The position numbers and the translations under genes are program-made. Positions 15,195 to 21,706 of a stretch of 27,223 bases of DNA are shown here, piece by piece (position 1 is the stretch's first letter; each line of letters begins with the position of its first letter). This stretch comes from Acidobacteriaceae bacterium UBA1307. Lineage in GTDB: Bacteria; Acidobacteriota; Terriglobia; Terriglobales; Acidobacteriaceae. The stretch is taken from contig DBTV01000052.1 of assembly GCA_002307235.1 (NCBI GenBank), positions 430 to 27,652 on the forward strand, written 5' to 3'. The notes below the pieces were generated by a model that was given only the letters and a program-made list of their open reading frames with translations, did no database searches and had not been told where the DNA came from.

Positions 15195-15200
15195 ATCGTA
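15195..15200 (-). promoter_or_regulatory. Candidate -10 box for the LprI-like gene
   Basis: On the minus strand GCTACGAT gives TACGAT about 29 nt before the ATG, leaving room for a short leader that includes the AGGAGG site. No -35 match is clear. Confidence 0.35.
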
Positions 15201-15265
15201 GCGCCAATCCTTGCCCGCAGATCGCGCGTCCAGTGCGCGGTGGTTTATCCTGAAGATTACTCACT

Positions 15266-16369
15266 ATGAATGCAGAAATTCCCAATCTGACGGCATTTGA
15301 CGAAGCCTCGCTTGAGCGGGCCTTCGCCGCGTTGACCGATGAGGCGCGCCAGGCGGCCTCGACGATCGAAAACGAGGCGGGCGTCGAGCAGTTTCGGCTC
15401 GAGTGGCTCGGCCGCAAGCAAGGTCGGCTGAACGAGGTCTCGGGCAAGTGGCTCAAGGCCGCGCCGGTCGAGGCCAAAAAGGCTCTGGGCCAGCGCTTCA
15501 ACGAGCTCAAAAAAACGGTCGAGGGGTTGCTCGAATCGGCCGCCGGTGCCGGACCCTCCGATGCCGCTTTGGCCGCCGAGGCCATCGACATCACGCTGCC
15601 GGGCACGCAGCGGCTGCTCGGCGCCGAGCATCCGATCACCAAGACGCTCAATGAGATTGTCAGCGTCTTTGCCTCGATCGGTTTTTCGGTCGGCGTTGGC
15701 CCCGAGGTCGAGACCGACTTCTACAACTTCGAGAGCATGAACTTTCCGCCCGGGCACCCGGCGCGCGACACGCAGGACACGCTGGTGATTGCCAACCAGG
15801 AGCGGCGCACGCAGCGCGACCGCCTGCTGCTGCGCACACACACCTCGCCCGTGCAGATGCGGACCATGGAGTTGCAGCCGCCGCCGGTGCGGATCGTGAT
15901 TCCCGGCAAGGTGCACCGCAACGACGCGGCCGACGCCACGCACTCGCCGATCTTTCATCAGGTCGAGGGTTTGTGCGTCGATGAGAACATCACCTTCAGC
16001 GACCTGAAGGGCACGCTCGATTACGCGATGAAGGCCTTCTTCGGTTCGTCGGTAAAGACGCGCTTTTTCCCGAGCTTTTTCCCGTTCACCGAGCCGAGCG
16101 CCGATGTGCAGATTAGTTGCATCTTCTGCGGCGGCAAGGGATGCCGCAAGTGCAAGGACTCGGGCTGGATTGAGTTGCTCGGCTGCGGCATGGTGGACCC
16201 TGCGGTCTTCGCCTTTGCGGCGGAAAAGCAGCCGGCCTATGACGCGAAGAAGATCTCGGGCTTTGCCTTTGGCATGGGCGTTGAGCGCATCGCCATGATG
16301 AAGTACGGCATCAGCGAGATTGGCCAGTTTTATTCGGGCGACATGCGGTTTCTGAAGCAGTTTGTGTAG
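15266..16369 (+). CDS. pheS: Phenylalanine-tRNA ligase alpha subunit
   Basis: The 367-residue catalytic subunit of the (alpha-beta)2 class II synthetase that charges tRNA-Phe. An N-terminal coiled-coil region (about 1-95) precedes the class II core, with GPEVETDFYNFESMNFP (145-161), motif 2 around 205-240 and motif 3 GFAFGMGVERIAM (332-344). A Cys4 knuckle is inserted at 285-296 (CIFCGGKGCRKC) before GWIELLGCGMV; this variant occurs in several bacterial lineages but not in E. coli. No strong ribosome binding site is seen before the ATG at 15266. An S23-family gene separates it from pheT. Confidence 0.97.
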   Translation: MNAEIPNLTAFDEASLERAFAALTDEARQAASTIENEAGVEQFRLEWLGRKQGRLNEVSGKWLKAAPVEAKKALGQRFNELKKTVEGLLESAAGAGPSDAALAAEAIDITLPGTQRLLGAEHPITKTLNEIVSVFASIGFSVGVGPEVETDFYNFESMNFPPGHPARDTQDTLVIANQERRTQRDRLLLRTHTSPVQMRTMELQPPPVRIVIPGKVHRNDAADATHSPIFHQVEGLCVDENITFSDLKGTLDYAMKAFFGSSVKTRFFPSFFPFTEPSADVQISCIFCGGKGCRKCKDSGWIELLGCGMVDPAVFAFAAEKQPAYDAKKISGFAFGMGVERIAMMKYGISEIGQFYSGDMRFLKQFV

Positions 16370-16372
16370 CGG

Positions 16373-16414
16373 GTTAGCGCGCCTTCGGCGCATGGCGGGT
16401 TCGCAGGTTTGCGG
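16373..16414 (-). repeat. Left flank of the S23 gene: inverted GCNAAC repeat
   Basis: Read on the minus strand this segment has GCAAAC (16412-16407), GCGAAC (16404-16399) and GCTAAC (16378-16373), the first two at 8-bp period. Positions 16395-16414 match the reverse complement of 16800-16819 at 16 of 20 bases. A small stem GCGCC-TTC-GGCGC lies between the words. Confidence 0.7.
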
Positions 16415-16431
16415 CACGGGGAGCGAAGATC

Positions 16432-16794
16432 GTGGCCAGGACCAGGCATTATCGCGATTTGTTGGTTTGGCAAAAAGCGATGGATCTTGTCCGCTTTGTC
16501 TATCGGGAGACCGAGGCTTTTCCTCAATCAGAGGTGTTCGGTCTACGTTTGCAGATTCGTCGTGCGGCGGTGTCTGTGCCGAGCAATATTGCCGAAGGGC
16601 ATGGCCGGTTGACGGATCCTCAATTGCGCAATGCGCTGGGCATAGCACGCGGATCGCTTTATGAACTGCAAACGCAGATTACACTTGCGGGCGATTTGAA
16701 GATGGTGAGTTTGGAGGCGGCAAGCCAGATTCTTGAAACCTCCACTGAGGTTGCCAAGCTCATCAACGGATTGATTCATGTGCTGGAGCCATAG
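16432..16794 (+). CDS. Four-helix-bundle S23 (23S rRNA intervening-sequence) family protein
   Basis: A 120-residue protein of the S23 family, first seen encoded in intervening sequences of 23S rRNA and related to the Avd accessory proteins of diversity-generating retroelements. Diagnostic blocks: YRDLLVWQKAMDLVRFVY near the N-terminus, then FGLRLQIRRAAVSVPSNIAE and the glycine after it (about 40-60), LRNALGIARGSLYELQTQI and a last amphipathic helix. The fold is four helices and there is no catalytic site. GTG start at 16432 with GGGGAG 8 nt upstream. It sits between pheS and pheT, 62 and 75 bp away, co-oriented. Sampled GC is near 50%, against roughly 65-70% in pheS, and the flanks carry inverted repeats, so it is probably an insertion. 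Its molecular role is unknown. Confidence 0.9.
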   Translation: MARTRHYRDLLVWQKAMDLVRFVYRETEAFPQSEVFGLRLQIRRAAVSVPSNIAEGHGRLTDPQLRNALGIARGSLYELQTQITLAGDLKMVSLEAASQILETSTEVAKLINGLIHVLEP

Positions 16795-16799
16795 AGCTT

Positions 16800-16851
16800 C
16801 GGCTAACTTGCGAACTCGCTGGGACGCGCCGAGCGCGAGCGAACTCGCTGG
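16800..16851 (+). repeat. Right flank of the S23 gene: GCNAAC repeat
   Basis: GCTAAC (16802-16807) and GCGAAC (16810-16815) at 8-bp period, and a 13-bp direct repeat GCGAACTCGCTGG at 16810-16822 and 16839-16851. The segment GCTAACTTGCGAAC differs by one base from GCTAACTTGCCAAC inside the array at 5290-5392. It is inverted relative to the left flank. Confidence 0.75.
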
Positions 16852-16869
16852 TAGAGAGTTGAGATTGCA

Positions 16870-19065
16870 ATGAAGATTTTGACGAAATGGCTGCGGGCCT
16901 ACCTGCCGGAGATTCCCGCCGACGATCACAAACTCGCCGAGGACCTGACCCTGCGCGGCATTGCCGTCGATGGCGTCTACGATCTTGGTGCGGGCAACGG
17001 CTCGTATTTTGAGATGGACGTGACCACCAACCGCGTCGATGCGATGAACCACTACGGCGTGGCGCGCGAGGCGGCGACGATCTACGGATTGCCTTTGCCG
17101 ACGGTGCAGTATGCGTTGCCTGCGGCGCGTCCGAATGCGACGCCGGTGCGGGTGAGCATTGAGGCCAAGGATGCCTGCGGCCGTTACAGTGCGCGCATTC
17201 TGCGTGAGATCAAGATCGCGCCTTCGCGCGACTGGTTCGCCGGGGCCGAGGTCGTGACCTACTTCGACCTGCTCGAACAGAAGAAGATTTCGAATGCCGT
17301 TGATGCCTCGAATTACGCATGGCTCTCGATTGGCCAGCCGACGCACGCCTTTGATTTTGACAAGGTGGAGGGCGGCATCGTGGTGCGCCGCGCCAAGGCG
17401 GGCGAAAAGCTGAAGACCCTCGACGGCATTGAGCGCACGCTCGACGCCGAGGACCTGGTGATTGCCGACGAGGTGAAGGCGCTGGCGCTGGCTGGGGTGA
17501 TGGGCGGCTGGGATTCGATGATTACGCCCGAGACCAGGAACGTGCTTGTCGAGTCGGCATGGTTTGAGCCGATGGCCGTGCGCCGCACCGCGCGTCGCCA
17601 CGGACTGCACACCGACGCGAGCCATCGTTATGAGCGCGGCGCGGATTTTTCTGCCGCGCGGACCGGCTCCGACCTGGTGGTGAGCATCCTGCTGGCCTCG
17701 GGTGGCTGGATCGATGGCAACATTGTGGATGAGTCCGTGCCCGCCTTTGCGGAGAAGACCGCCGAGCGCAAGCCGGTGGCGCTGCGTCTGAGCGAGGTGC
17801 ATCGTATTCTTGGAGCAACGGTCGACGAGGCCGGCATCACGGCGGAGATTGTCGAAACCGTTCTGGCCGCGCTTGGGTGCAAGCTCGTGCGTGATGAGGA
17901 ATGGGTTACAAACTTCGCCCAATACGCCGTCGAGCAGGGGGACAATAATCCTCAGACAGTTGAGGGAGCTAAGCCTTGCTGGCAGGTGACGTTGCCCAGT
18001 TGGCGGCTCGATGTGGAGCGCGAGATTGATCTGATCGAAGAGATTGCGCGCGTCTACGGCTATAACCGCTTCCAGAACACGCTGCCCGCCTTTCGCGGTG
18101 GCGTGCGTCCGCTGCCGTGGGCCGAAGGCGAAGCCGCCGTGCGCTGGACGTTGCGCGCCGCCGGTTTCCACGAGGCGATTTCGATCACGTTCTGCTCGGC
18201 GGCCGATGCGAAGCTGACCGCGCCGCAGCCGGGGCAGGTGGTTCCGCTGGGTAACCCGCTGAGCGAAGAGGCTGGCGTGATGCGGCCCTCGCTGGTGCCG
18301 GGGATGCTGGCGATGGTGGCCGGCAATCTGCATCGCGATGTGAGCGACGTGCGGCTGTTCGAGTTGGGCACGGTCTTCAGCGGCGCAACGGAAAAGAACG
18401 GCGCGGTGGAGAAGGTGGACGAGCGTCCGGCGCTGGCCTTTGGCGCGGCGGGCAACCTGCCACAGCAGGGCGCGCTGCACGCAGGCCGCGCACTCGACTT
18501 CTTCGACGTGAAGGGGATTGTCGAGCAGGTTGTGGGCCGCTTTCAGGCGCGCAGCATCTACTTTGACCGCTTCCCGGCCGAGGACGGCATCACGCCCGAG
18601 TGGCTGCATCCGTACCGCGCGGCGCGCATTGCCGTCGAGGGCACGACCGTTGGCTGGTTTGGCCAACTGCATCCGCGCGAGGCCGCGACGCGTAAATTGA
18701 AGGACACGGTGCTGGTCGGAGAAATCTATCTGGACCGGCTGTATGCCTTGCCGTTGCGCAAGCCCGCATCGCGCGATCTGTCGCGCTTCCAGCCTGTGCG
18801 CCGCGATTTTTCTCTGGTTTTGGACGAGAGCGTTGCCTGGGAAAAGGTCGACGAGACACTGGCCGCGCTGGCGCTGCCGGAGCTGGTCGACTGGCGCGTG
18901 CGCGAGGTCTTCCGCGACAAGAAGTCGTCGAGCAAGGAATACTCGCTGCTGCTCGGCACCACCTTCCAGGCTGCCGACCGCACGTTGCGTGAAGAAGAAC
19001 TGAATCGGTTCCAGGAACTTGTGGTTGCGGCCGTCGGCAAGGCCGGCGCCCGGTTGAGAGGCTAG
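16870..19065 (+). CDS. pheT: Phenylalanine-tRNA ligase beta subunit, short form
   Basis: A 731-residue beta subunit of PheRS. After a short N-terminal segment (MKILTKWLRAYLPEIPADDH) the protein goes straight to EMDVTTNRVDAMNHYGVAREAA near residue 50. The roughly 100-residue EMAPII-like OB tRNA-binding insertion of the 795-residue E. coli protein is therefore missing. The B3/B4 editing domain follows (about 95-270, with FDFDKVEGG), then B5 (about 290-385), the catalytic-like core and the C-terminal ferredoxin-like anticodon-binding domain (about 640-731, SRFQPVRRDFSLVLDE). No strong ribosome binding site is visible before the ATG. It is normally cotranscribed with pheS, but here an S23 gene is between them. 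Confidence 0.95.
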   Translation: MKILTKWLRAYLPEIPADDHKLAEDLTLRGIAVDGVYDLGAGNGSYFEMDVTTNRVDAMNHYGVAREAATIYGLPLPTVQYALPAARPNATPVRVSIEAKDACGRYSARILREIKIAPSRDWFAGAEVVTYFDLLEQKKISNAVDASNYAWLSIGQPTHAFDFDKVEGGIVVRRAKAGEKLKTLDGIERTLDAEDLVIADEVKALALAGVMGGWDSMITPETRNVLVESAWFEPMAVRRTARRHGLHTDASHRYERGADFSAARTGSDLVVSILLASGGWIDGNIVDESVPAFAEKTAERKPVALRLSEVHRILGATVDEAGITAEIVETVLAALGCKLVRDEEWVTNFAQYAVEQGDNNPQTVEGAKPCWQVTLPSWRLDVEREIDLIEEIARVYGYNRFQNTLPAFRGGVRPLPWAEGEAAVRWTLRAAGFHEAISITFCSAADAKLTAPQPGQVVPLGNPLSEEAGVMRPSLVPGMLAMVAGNLHRDVSDVRLFELGTVFSGATEKNGAVEKVDERPALAFGAAGNLPQQGALHAGRALDFFDVKGIVEQVVGRFQARSIYFDRFPAEDGITPEWLHPYRAARIAVEGTTVGWFGQLHPREAATRKLKDTVLVGEIYLDRLYALPLRKPASRDLSRFQPVRRDFSLVLDESVAWEKVDETLAALALPELVDWRVREVFRDKKSSSKEYSLLLGTTFQAADRTLREEELNRFQELVVAAVGKAGARLRG

Positions 19066-19161
19066 GCAATGAAAATTCCCGCACAGATGCGCGCGCGGCG
19101 CAGGGCTTACGACATAGATGCGTGGCAGAAAACGCGTACGAAAAATCCGTACTGGATGCTC

Positions 19162-19167
19162 TATACT
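19162..19167 (+). promoter_or_regulatory. Candidate -10 box for the ZapB-like/zapA pair
   Basis: TATACT at 19162-19167, about 39 nt before the ATG at 19207, leaving room for the GGGAG ribosome binding site. It lies inside the longer open frame from 19069, which argues against that start. No -35 is evident. Confidence 0.4.
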
Positions 19168-19206
19168 TGCACGGAAAGAGCCGCACATTTGCGGCGGGAG
19201 AATCGA

Positions 19207-19554
19207 ATGCCGGAGTCTTTCTGGGAGTCTAATGTGGCCGTGGAAAACGCGCCGCAAACCGAGTCGGTGCAAGCCACGGAAGCACAGGAGCCGCAGCCTG
19301 CCGTGTCGCTGAGTGCGGATGAGTTTTCGGCTCTCGAAGAGCGTGTGTTGCGTACGGTGCAACTGGTCAAGACCGAGCGCGAGGCGCATGCTTCGGCGGC
19401 GGCGCGTGCCGCTGCGGCGGAAGAGCAGGTGCGCGATCAGGCCACTGTGCTTGATCAGTTGCAGAAGGAAATGGACAGCCTGCGCGACGAGCGCGACCAC
19501 GTGCGCAAGCGCATTGAGCAACTGCTTTCGCAACTGGATTCGCTGGAGCTGTAA
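19207..19554 (+). CDS. Small coiled-coil protein, ZapB-like partner of ZapA
   Basis: A 115-residue acidic protein: a disordered N-terminus (MPESFWESNVAVENA) then one long heptad-rich helix from about residue 38 to the end, including LDQLQKEMDSLRDERDHV and RIEQLLSQLDSLEL. This layout, and its place 2 bp upstream of zapA, resembles the small coiled-coil (ZapB/TIGR02449-like) genes next to zapA in other bacteria, so a role in organising the FtsZ ring through ZapA is likely. That is inference from context, not homology. The ATG at 19207 has GGGAG 6 nt upstream; the open frame from 19069 starts inside a presumed promoter region. Confidence 0.72.
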   Translation: MPESFWESNVAVENAPQTESVQATEAQEPQPAVSLSADEFSALEERVLRTVQLVKTEREAHASAAARAAAAEEQVRDQATVLDQLQKEMDSLRDERDHVRKRIEQLLSQLDSLEL

Positions 19555-19556
19555 GC

Positions 19557-19868
19557 ATGGCGAGTGATGACCCGCGGAACAATCCGGCGGAATATGTCAC
19601 GGTCGAGATCTATGACCAGACCTATCATCTCTCCGGGCAAAACGCGGACCATGTGCGCATGCTGGCGGCGCAGGTTGATGCCAAGATGCGCGCGGTGGCC
19701 GAGCAGGGCCGTACCGCCGATTCTCTGCGTGTGGCCGTGCTGGCGGCGTTGAACTTTGCCGACGAGCTGGCGCAGGCAAGCATGCCGGCCGTGCACGAAG
19801 GACAGGACCGCGCGGCAAACCTGCGCGGGCTGCTCGACGAGGTTCTTGACCAGCGGCAGATCAGCTGA
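19557..19868 (+). CDS. zapA: Cell division protein ZapA
   Basis: A 103-residue cytoplasmic protein that binds and bundles FtsZ protofilaments. The N-terminal domain has VTVEIYDQTYHLSGQNADHVRM-type sequence typical of ZapA (about 14-36), followed by VDAKMRAVAEQG and SLRVAVLAALNFADEL, and a short C-terminal helix. The ATG at 19557 is 2 bp after the stop of the coiled-coil gene, with its GGAG site inside that gene, so translation is probably coupled. A strong terminator follows about 80 nt downstream. Confidence 0.9.
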   Translation: MASDDPRNNPAEYVTVEIYDQTYHLSGQNADHVRMLAAQVDAKMRAVAEQGRTADSLRVAVLAALNFADELAQASMPAVHEGQDRAANLRGLLDEVLDQRQIS

Positions 19869-19948
19869 AGAAAAAGCCACCTGCATATATCTCGGCGAGG
19901 GCACGGTGCCCCGGATTTTGCTCGAAAGTCCGTACCGGAAACCATCAT

Positions 19949-19987
19949 AAAAGCGCATCTTCCTCGGGAGGATGCGCTTTTATTTTT
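19949..19987 (+). terminator. Intrinsic terminator after zapA
   Basis: AAAAGCGCATC and GATGCGCTTTT arms with an inner TTCC/GGAG pairing (15-bp stem, TCG loop), followed by ATTTTT. The 80 nt between zapA and this stem contain no open frame; in many bacteria 6S RNA lies after zapA, but this stretch is too short for a full one. Confidence 0.9.
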
Positions 19988-20064
19988 CAAAAGAGCGGAA
20001 GAACTTCAAACTAGAATAGCCGTAAACATCCGAACCAATTTTTCTGCATGGGGCCAAATTGATC

Positions 20065-21177
20065 ATGTGTCGATTGTCTGCGCAGTTTTCTCGCTATGTG
20101 CTGTTTGCCGTGAGTTTGCTGGCCATGGGCTGGCAGCTCGGAGGCGAAGAGCGTTTTGTGGACGCCCCCGTCAAGCCCGGAGAGCCGACCAAGCCGGAGG
20201 CGCGCAAGGCCTATGCCTCGGCGATGGAGTGGGCACAAAAAGGGCACCAGAATATTGCGATTGACGAGTTGCGCGAGGCCAATCAGAAGGATGGCGGTCG
20301 CTGTGTCGAGTGCCTGCGGCGTGCCTACGCAATGGCGCTTGAGTTTGGCGAATATAAAGACGCGGCAGAGATTGCGCATGACTGGCTCACTATTGCTTCG
20401 ACAGATTCCGAGCGAGCCGAGTTACATGCAAAGATTGGCGAGGCTTTGCAGCGGCAGGGACTGGTCTCGAAAAAGAAAAATGATTTTGCAGAGAGTTGCG
20501 GAGAGTACAAGAGAGCGATTGCGCTCGATGCGCACGCCTCTGCCTTGCATTATGGCTATGGGATTTCTTTGGCACTGATGCGCCAGAACGAGGCGGCGCG
20601 CGCCGAGTTTAGAGAATTTCTGGCACAGGAAAAGGGGAGTCCCTATCTGCGTTGGCGCGCGGAGCGTTATTTGGAGCACATCGATCTGGCGCGGTTTCCG
20701 CTGGTGCCCGACTTCCATGTGACGACGCTTGAAGGCAAGTCAGTGAGCCGGGATAGCCTGGTTGGCAAGGTGGTGCTGATCGATTTTTGGGCTACATGGT
20801 GCGCGCCTTGCCGCGAAGCTTTGCCACAGGTGCGCAAGCTGGCGGAAGATTTTGTCGGCCAGCCTTTTGTCTTGCTGAGCGTGAACCTCGACCAGGACGA
20901 GGAAAAGTGGAAAAGCTTTGTGATGCGCAATGCAATGCATTGGCCGCAGGCGCATGTGGAGGGTTTTCATGATGCGCTGCCGAGCCTGTTTGGCATCAAT
21001 GCCATTCCCGCGACCTTTGTGATCGATGCCGACGGCGTTTTGCAGGATCAGCACGTGGGCGATGCCGCCATCGAGGGCAAGCTGAAAAAACTGGTTGCGC
21101 AGGCGGTCGAGATGCAGAAGCGCGCCCCCGAGGTTGCACATGCGCCCAGTGAGCAAGGTGCGTTGTCGCAAAAATAG
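20065..21177 (+). CDS. TPR-containing TlpA-type thioredoxin
   Basis: A 370-residue protein predicted to be exported or membrane-anchored by the N-terminal segment at about 10-24 (RYVLFAVSLLAMGW). Residues about 45-205 form tetratricopeptide-like helical repeats (KAYASAMEWAQKGHQNIAID; a second at 145-185). Residues about 213-352 form a TlpA/ResA-like thioredoxin domain with redox motif WATWCAPCRE (C246, C249) and cis-proline IPATF (P315). Such proteins reduce disulfides in the periplasm, for example during cytochrome maturation, but no such partner genes are near. ATG 20065 is preferred over TTG 20059; neither has a strong ribosome binding site. Sampled GC is about 57%, below that of neighbours. 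Confidence 0.85.
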   Translation: MCRLSAQFSRYVLFAVSLLAMGWQLGGEERFVDAPVKPGEPTKPEARKAYASAMEWAQKGHQNIAIDELREANQKDGGRCVECLRRAYAMALEFGEYKDAAEIAHDWLTIASTDSERAELHAKIGEALQRQGLVSKKKNDFAESCGEYKRAIALDAHASALHYGYGISLALMRQNEAARAEFREFLAQEKGSPYLRWRAERYLEHIDLARFPLVPDFHVTTLEGKSVSRDSLVGKVVLIDFWATWCAPCREALPQVRKLAEDFVGQPFVLLSVNLDQDEEKWKSFVMRNAMHWPQAHVEGFHDALPSLFGINAIPATFVIDADGVLQDQHVGDAAIEGKLKKLVAQAVEMQKRAPEVAHAPSEQGALSQK

Positions 21178-21179
21178 TG

Positions 21180-21203
21180 CGTTTGGAGACCCGTTTGGAG
21201 ACC
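21180..21203 (+). repeat. 12-bp tandem duplication
   Basis: CGTTTGGAGACC occurs twice head to tail (21180-21191, 21192-21203), starting 3 bp after the stop of the TlpA gene. Confidence 0.85.
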
Positions 21204-21706
21204 GGCACTGAAAAAACGCGCCCGTAAACGTACCACAGGTCTGCTGAGCAGAACAAGACTTGTAATTTGGCCCGGTACACCATACTATCCGAGTTAGAAA
21301 CCGGCCTGCTAAGCAGGTGCGGAGATCAACGCTGGTTGAACCAACATTCATTGAACAGGGGTTCGACTCGAAAAATCGGTTCTGTGTGCCGTGTCCGCCA
21401 GTCCGGAATGCCTAATGAACCGCGGAGAACTCCACCGTCTAAGGACGGGTTCACCAGCGCATCAACCACGGCCCCGTGGGTCGGCTTCTATTCTCATAAC
21501 GCGCCGCCAGTCGGCATGGCGCGTTTCCGTGGAAATTCCCCTGCAGGCTGCCCGGCCTAGTATTCTTTTCCTTGTGCATTCTGTTTTGAATCCCATTGGC
21601 GCGGCTCTGATTCCCAGCGTGGGCGTGGTGCTGGCCGAGCGCAGTGCGCATGTTCGACTGGCTTTGACCGTGGTAGTCGAAGTCCCTGATGAAAGCGAGG
21701 CCATTT
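21204..21706. other. Gene-free, palindrome-rich interval before rluD
   Basis: About 500 bp without a convincing gene. It holds a string of inverted repeats: TCTGCT-G-AGCAGA (21240-21252), CCTGCT-A-AGCAGG (21305-21317), TGGTT-G-AACCA (21333-21343), CCGTC-TAAG-GACGG (about 21435-21448), CCACGG-CC-CCGTGG (about 21466-21479), AACGCGCC with GGCGCGTT (about 21498-21525) and TTTCC-GT-GGAAA (about 21524-21535). An 8-bp pairing CGGTACAC/GTGTGCCG spans 21273-21391. The bases CTGCTAA, CTTGTAA and CTCATAA resemble anticodon loops and GGGTTCGACTC a T-loop, but no complete tRNA can be folded. Short frames here look non-coding. Confidence 0.55.

Noticed and set aside
19069..19206. Longer start for the coiled-coil protein upstream of zapA
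   Set aside because: The 46 extra residues are basic and unlike the rest, a candidate -10 box lies inside, and the internal ATG has a good ribosome binding site.
16543..19533. A 996-codon open frame on the minus strand opposite pheT
   Set aside because: It is the antisense shadow of pheT in high-GC DNA: very rich in Arg, His and Leu, no recognisable domain, and spans several sense genes.
19889..19915. Guanidine-II (mini-ykkC) riboswitch suggested by an ACGG loop in GGGC-ACGG-TGCCC
   Set aside because: Only one hairpin fits, its stem is uneven, and the following gene is not a guanidine gene.
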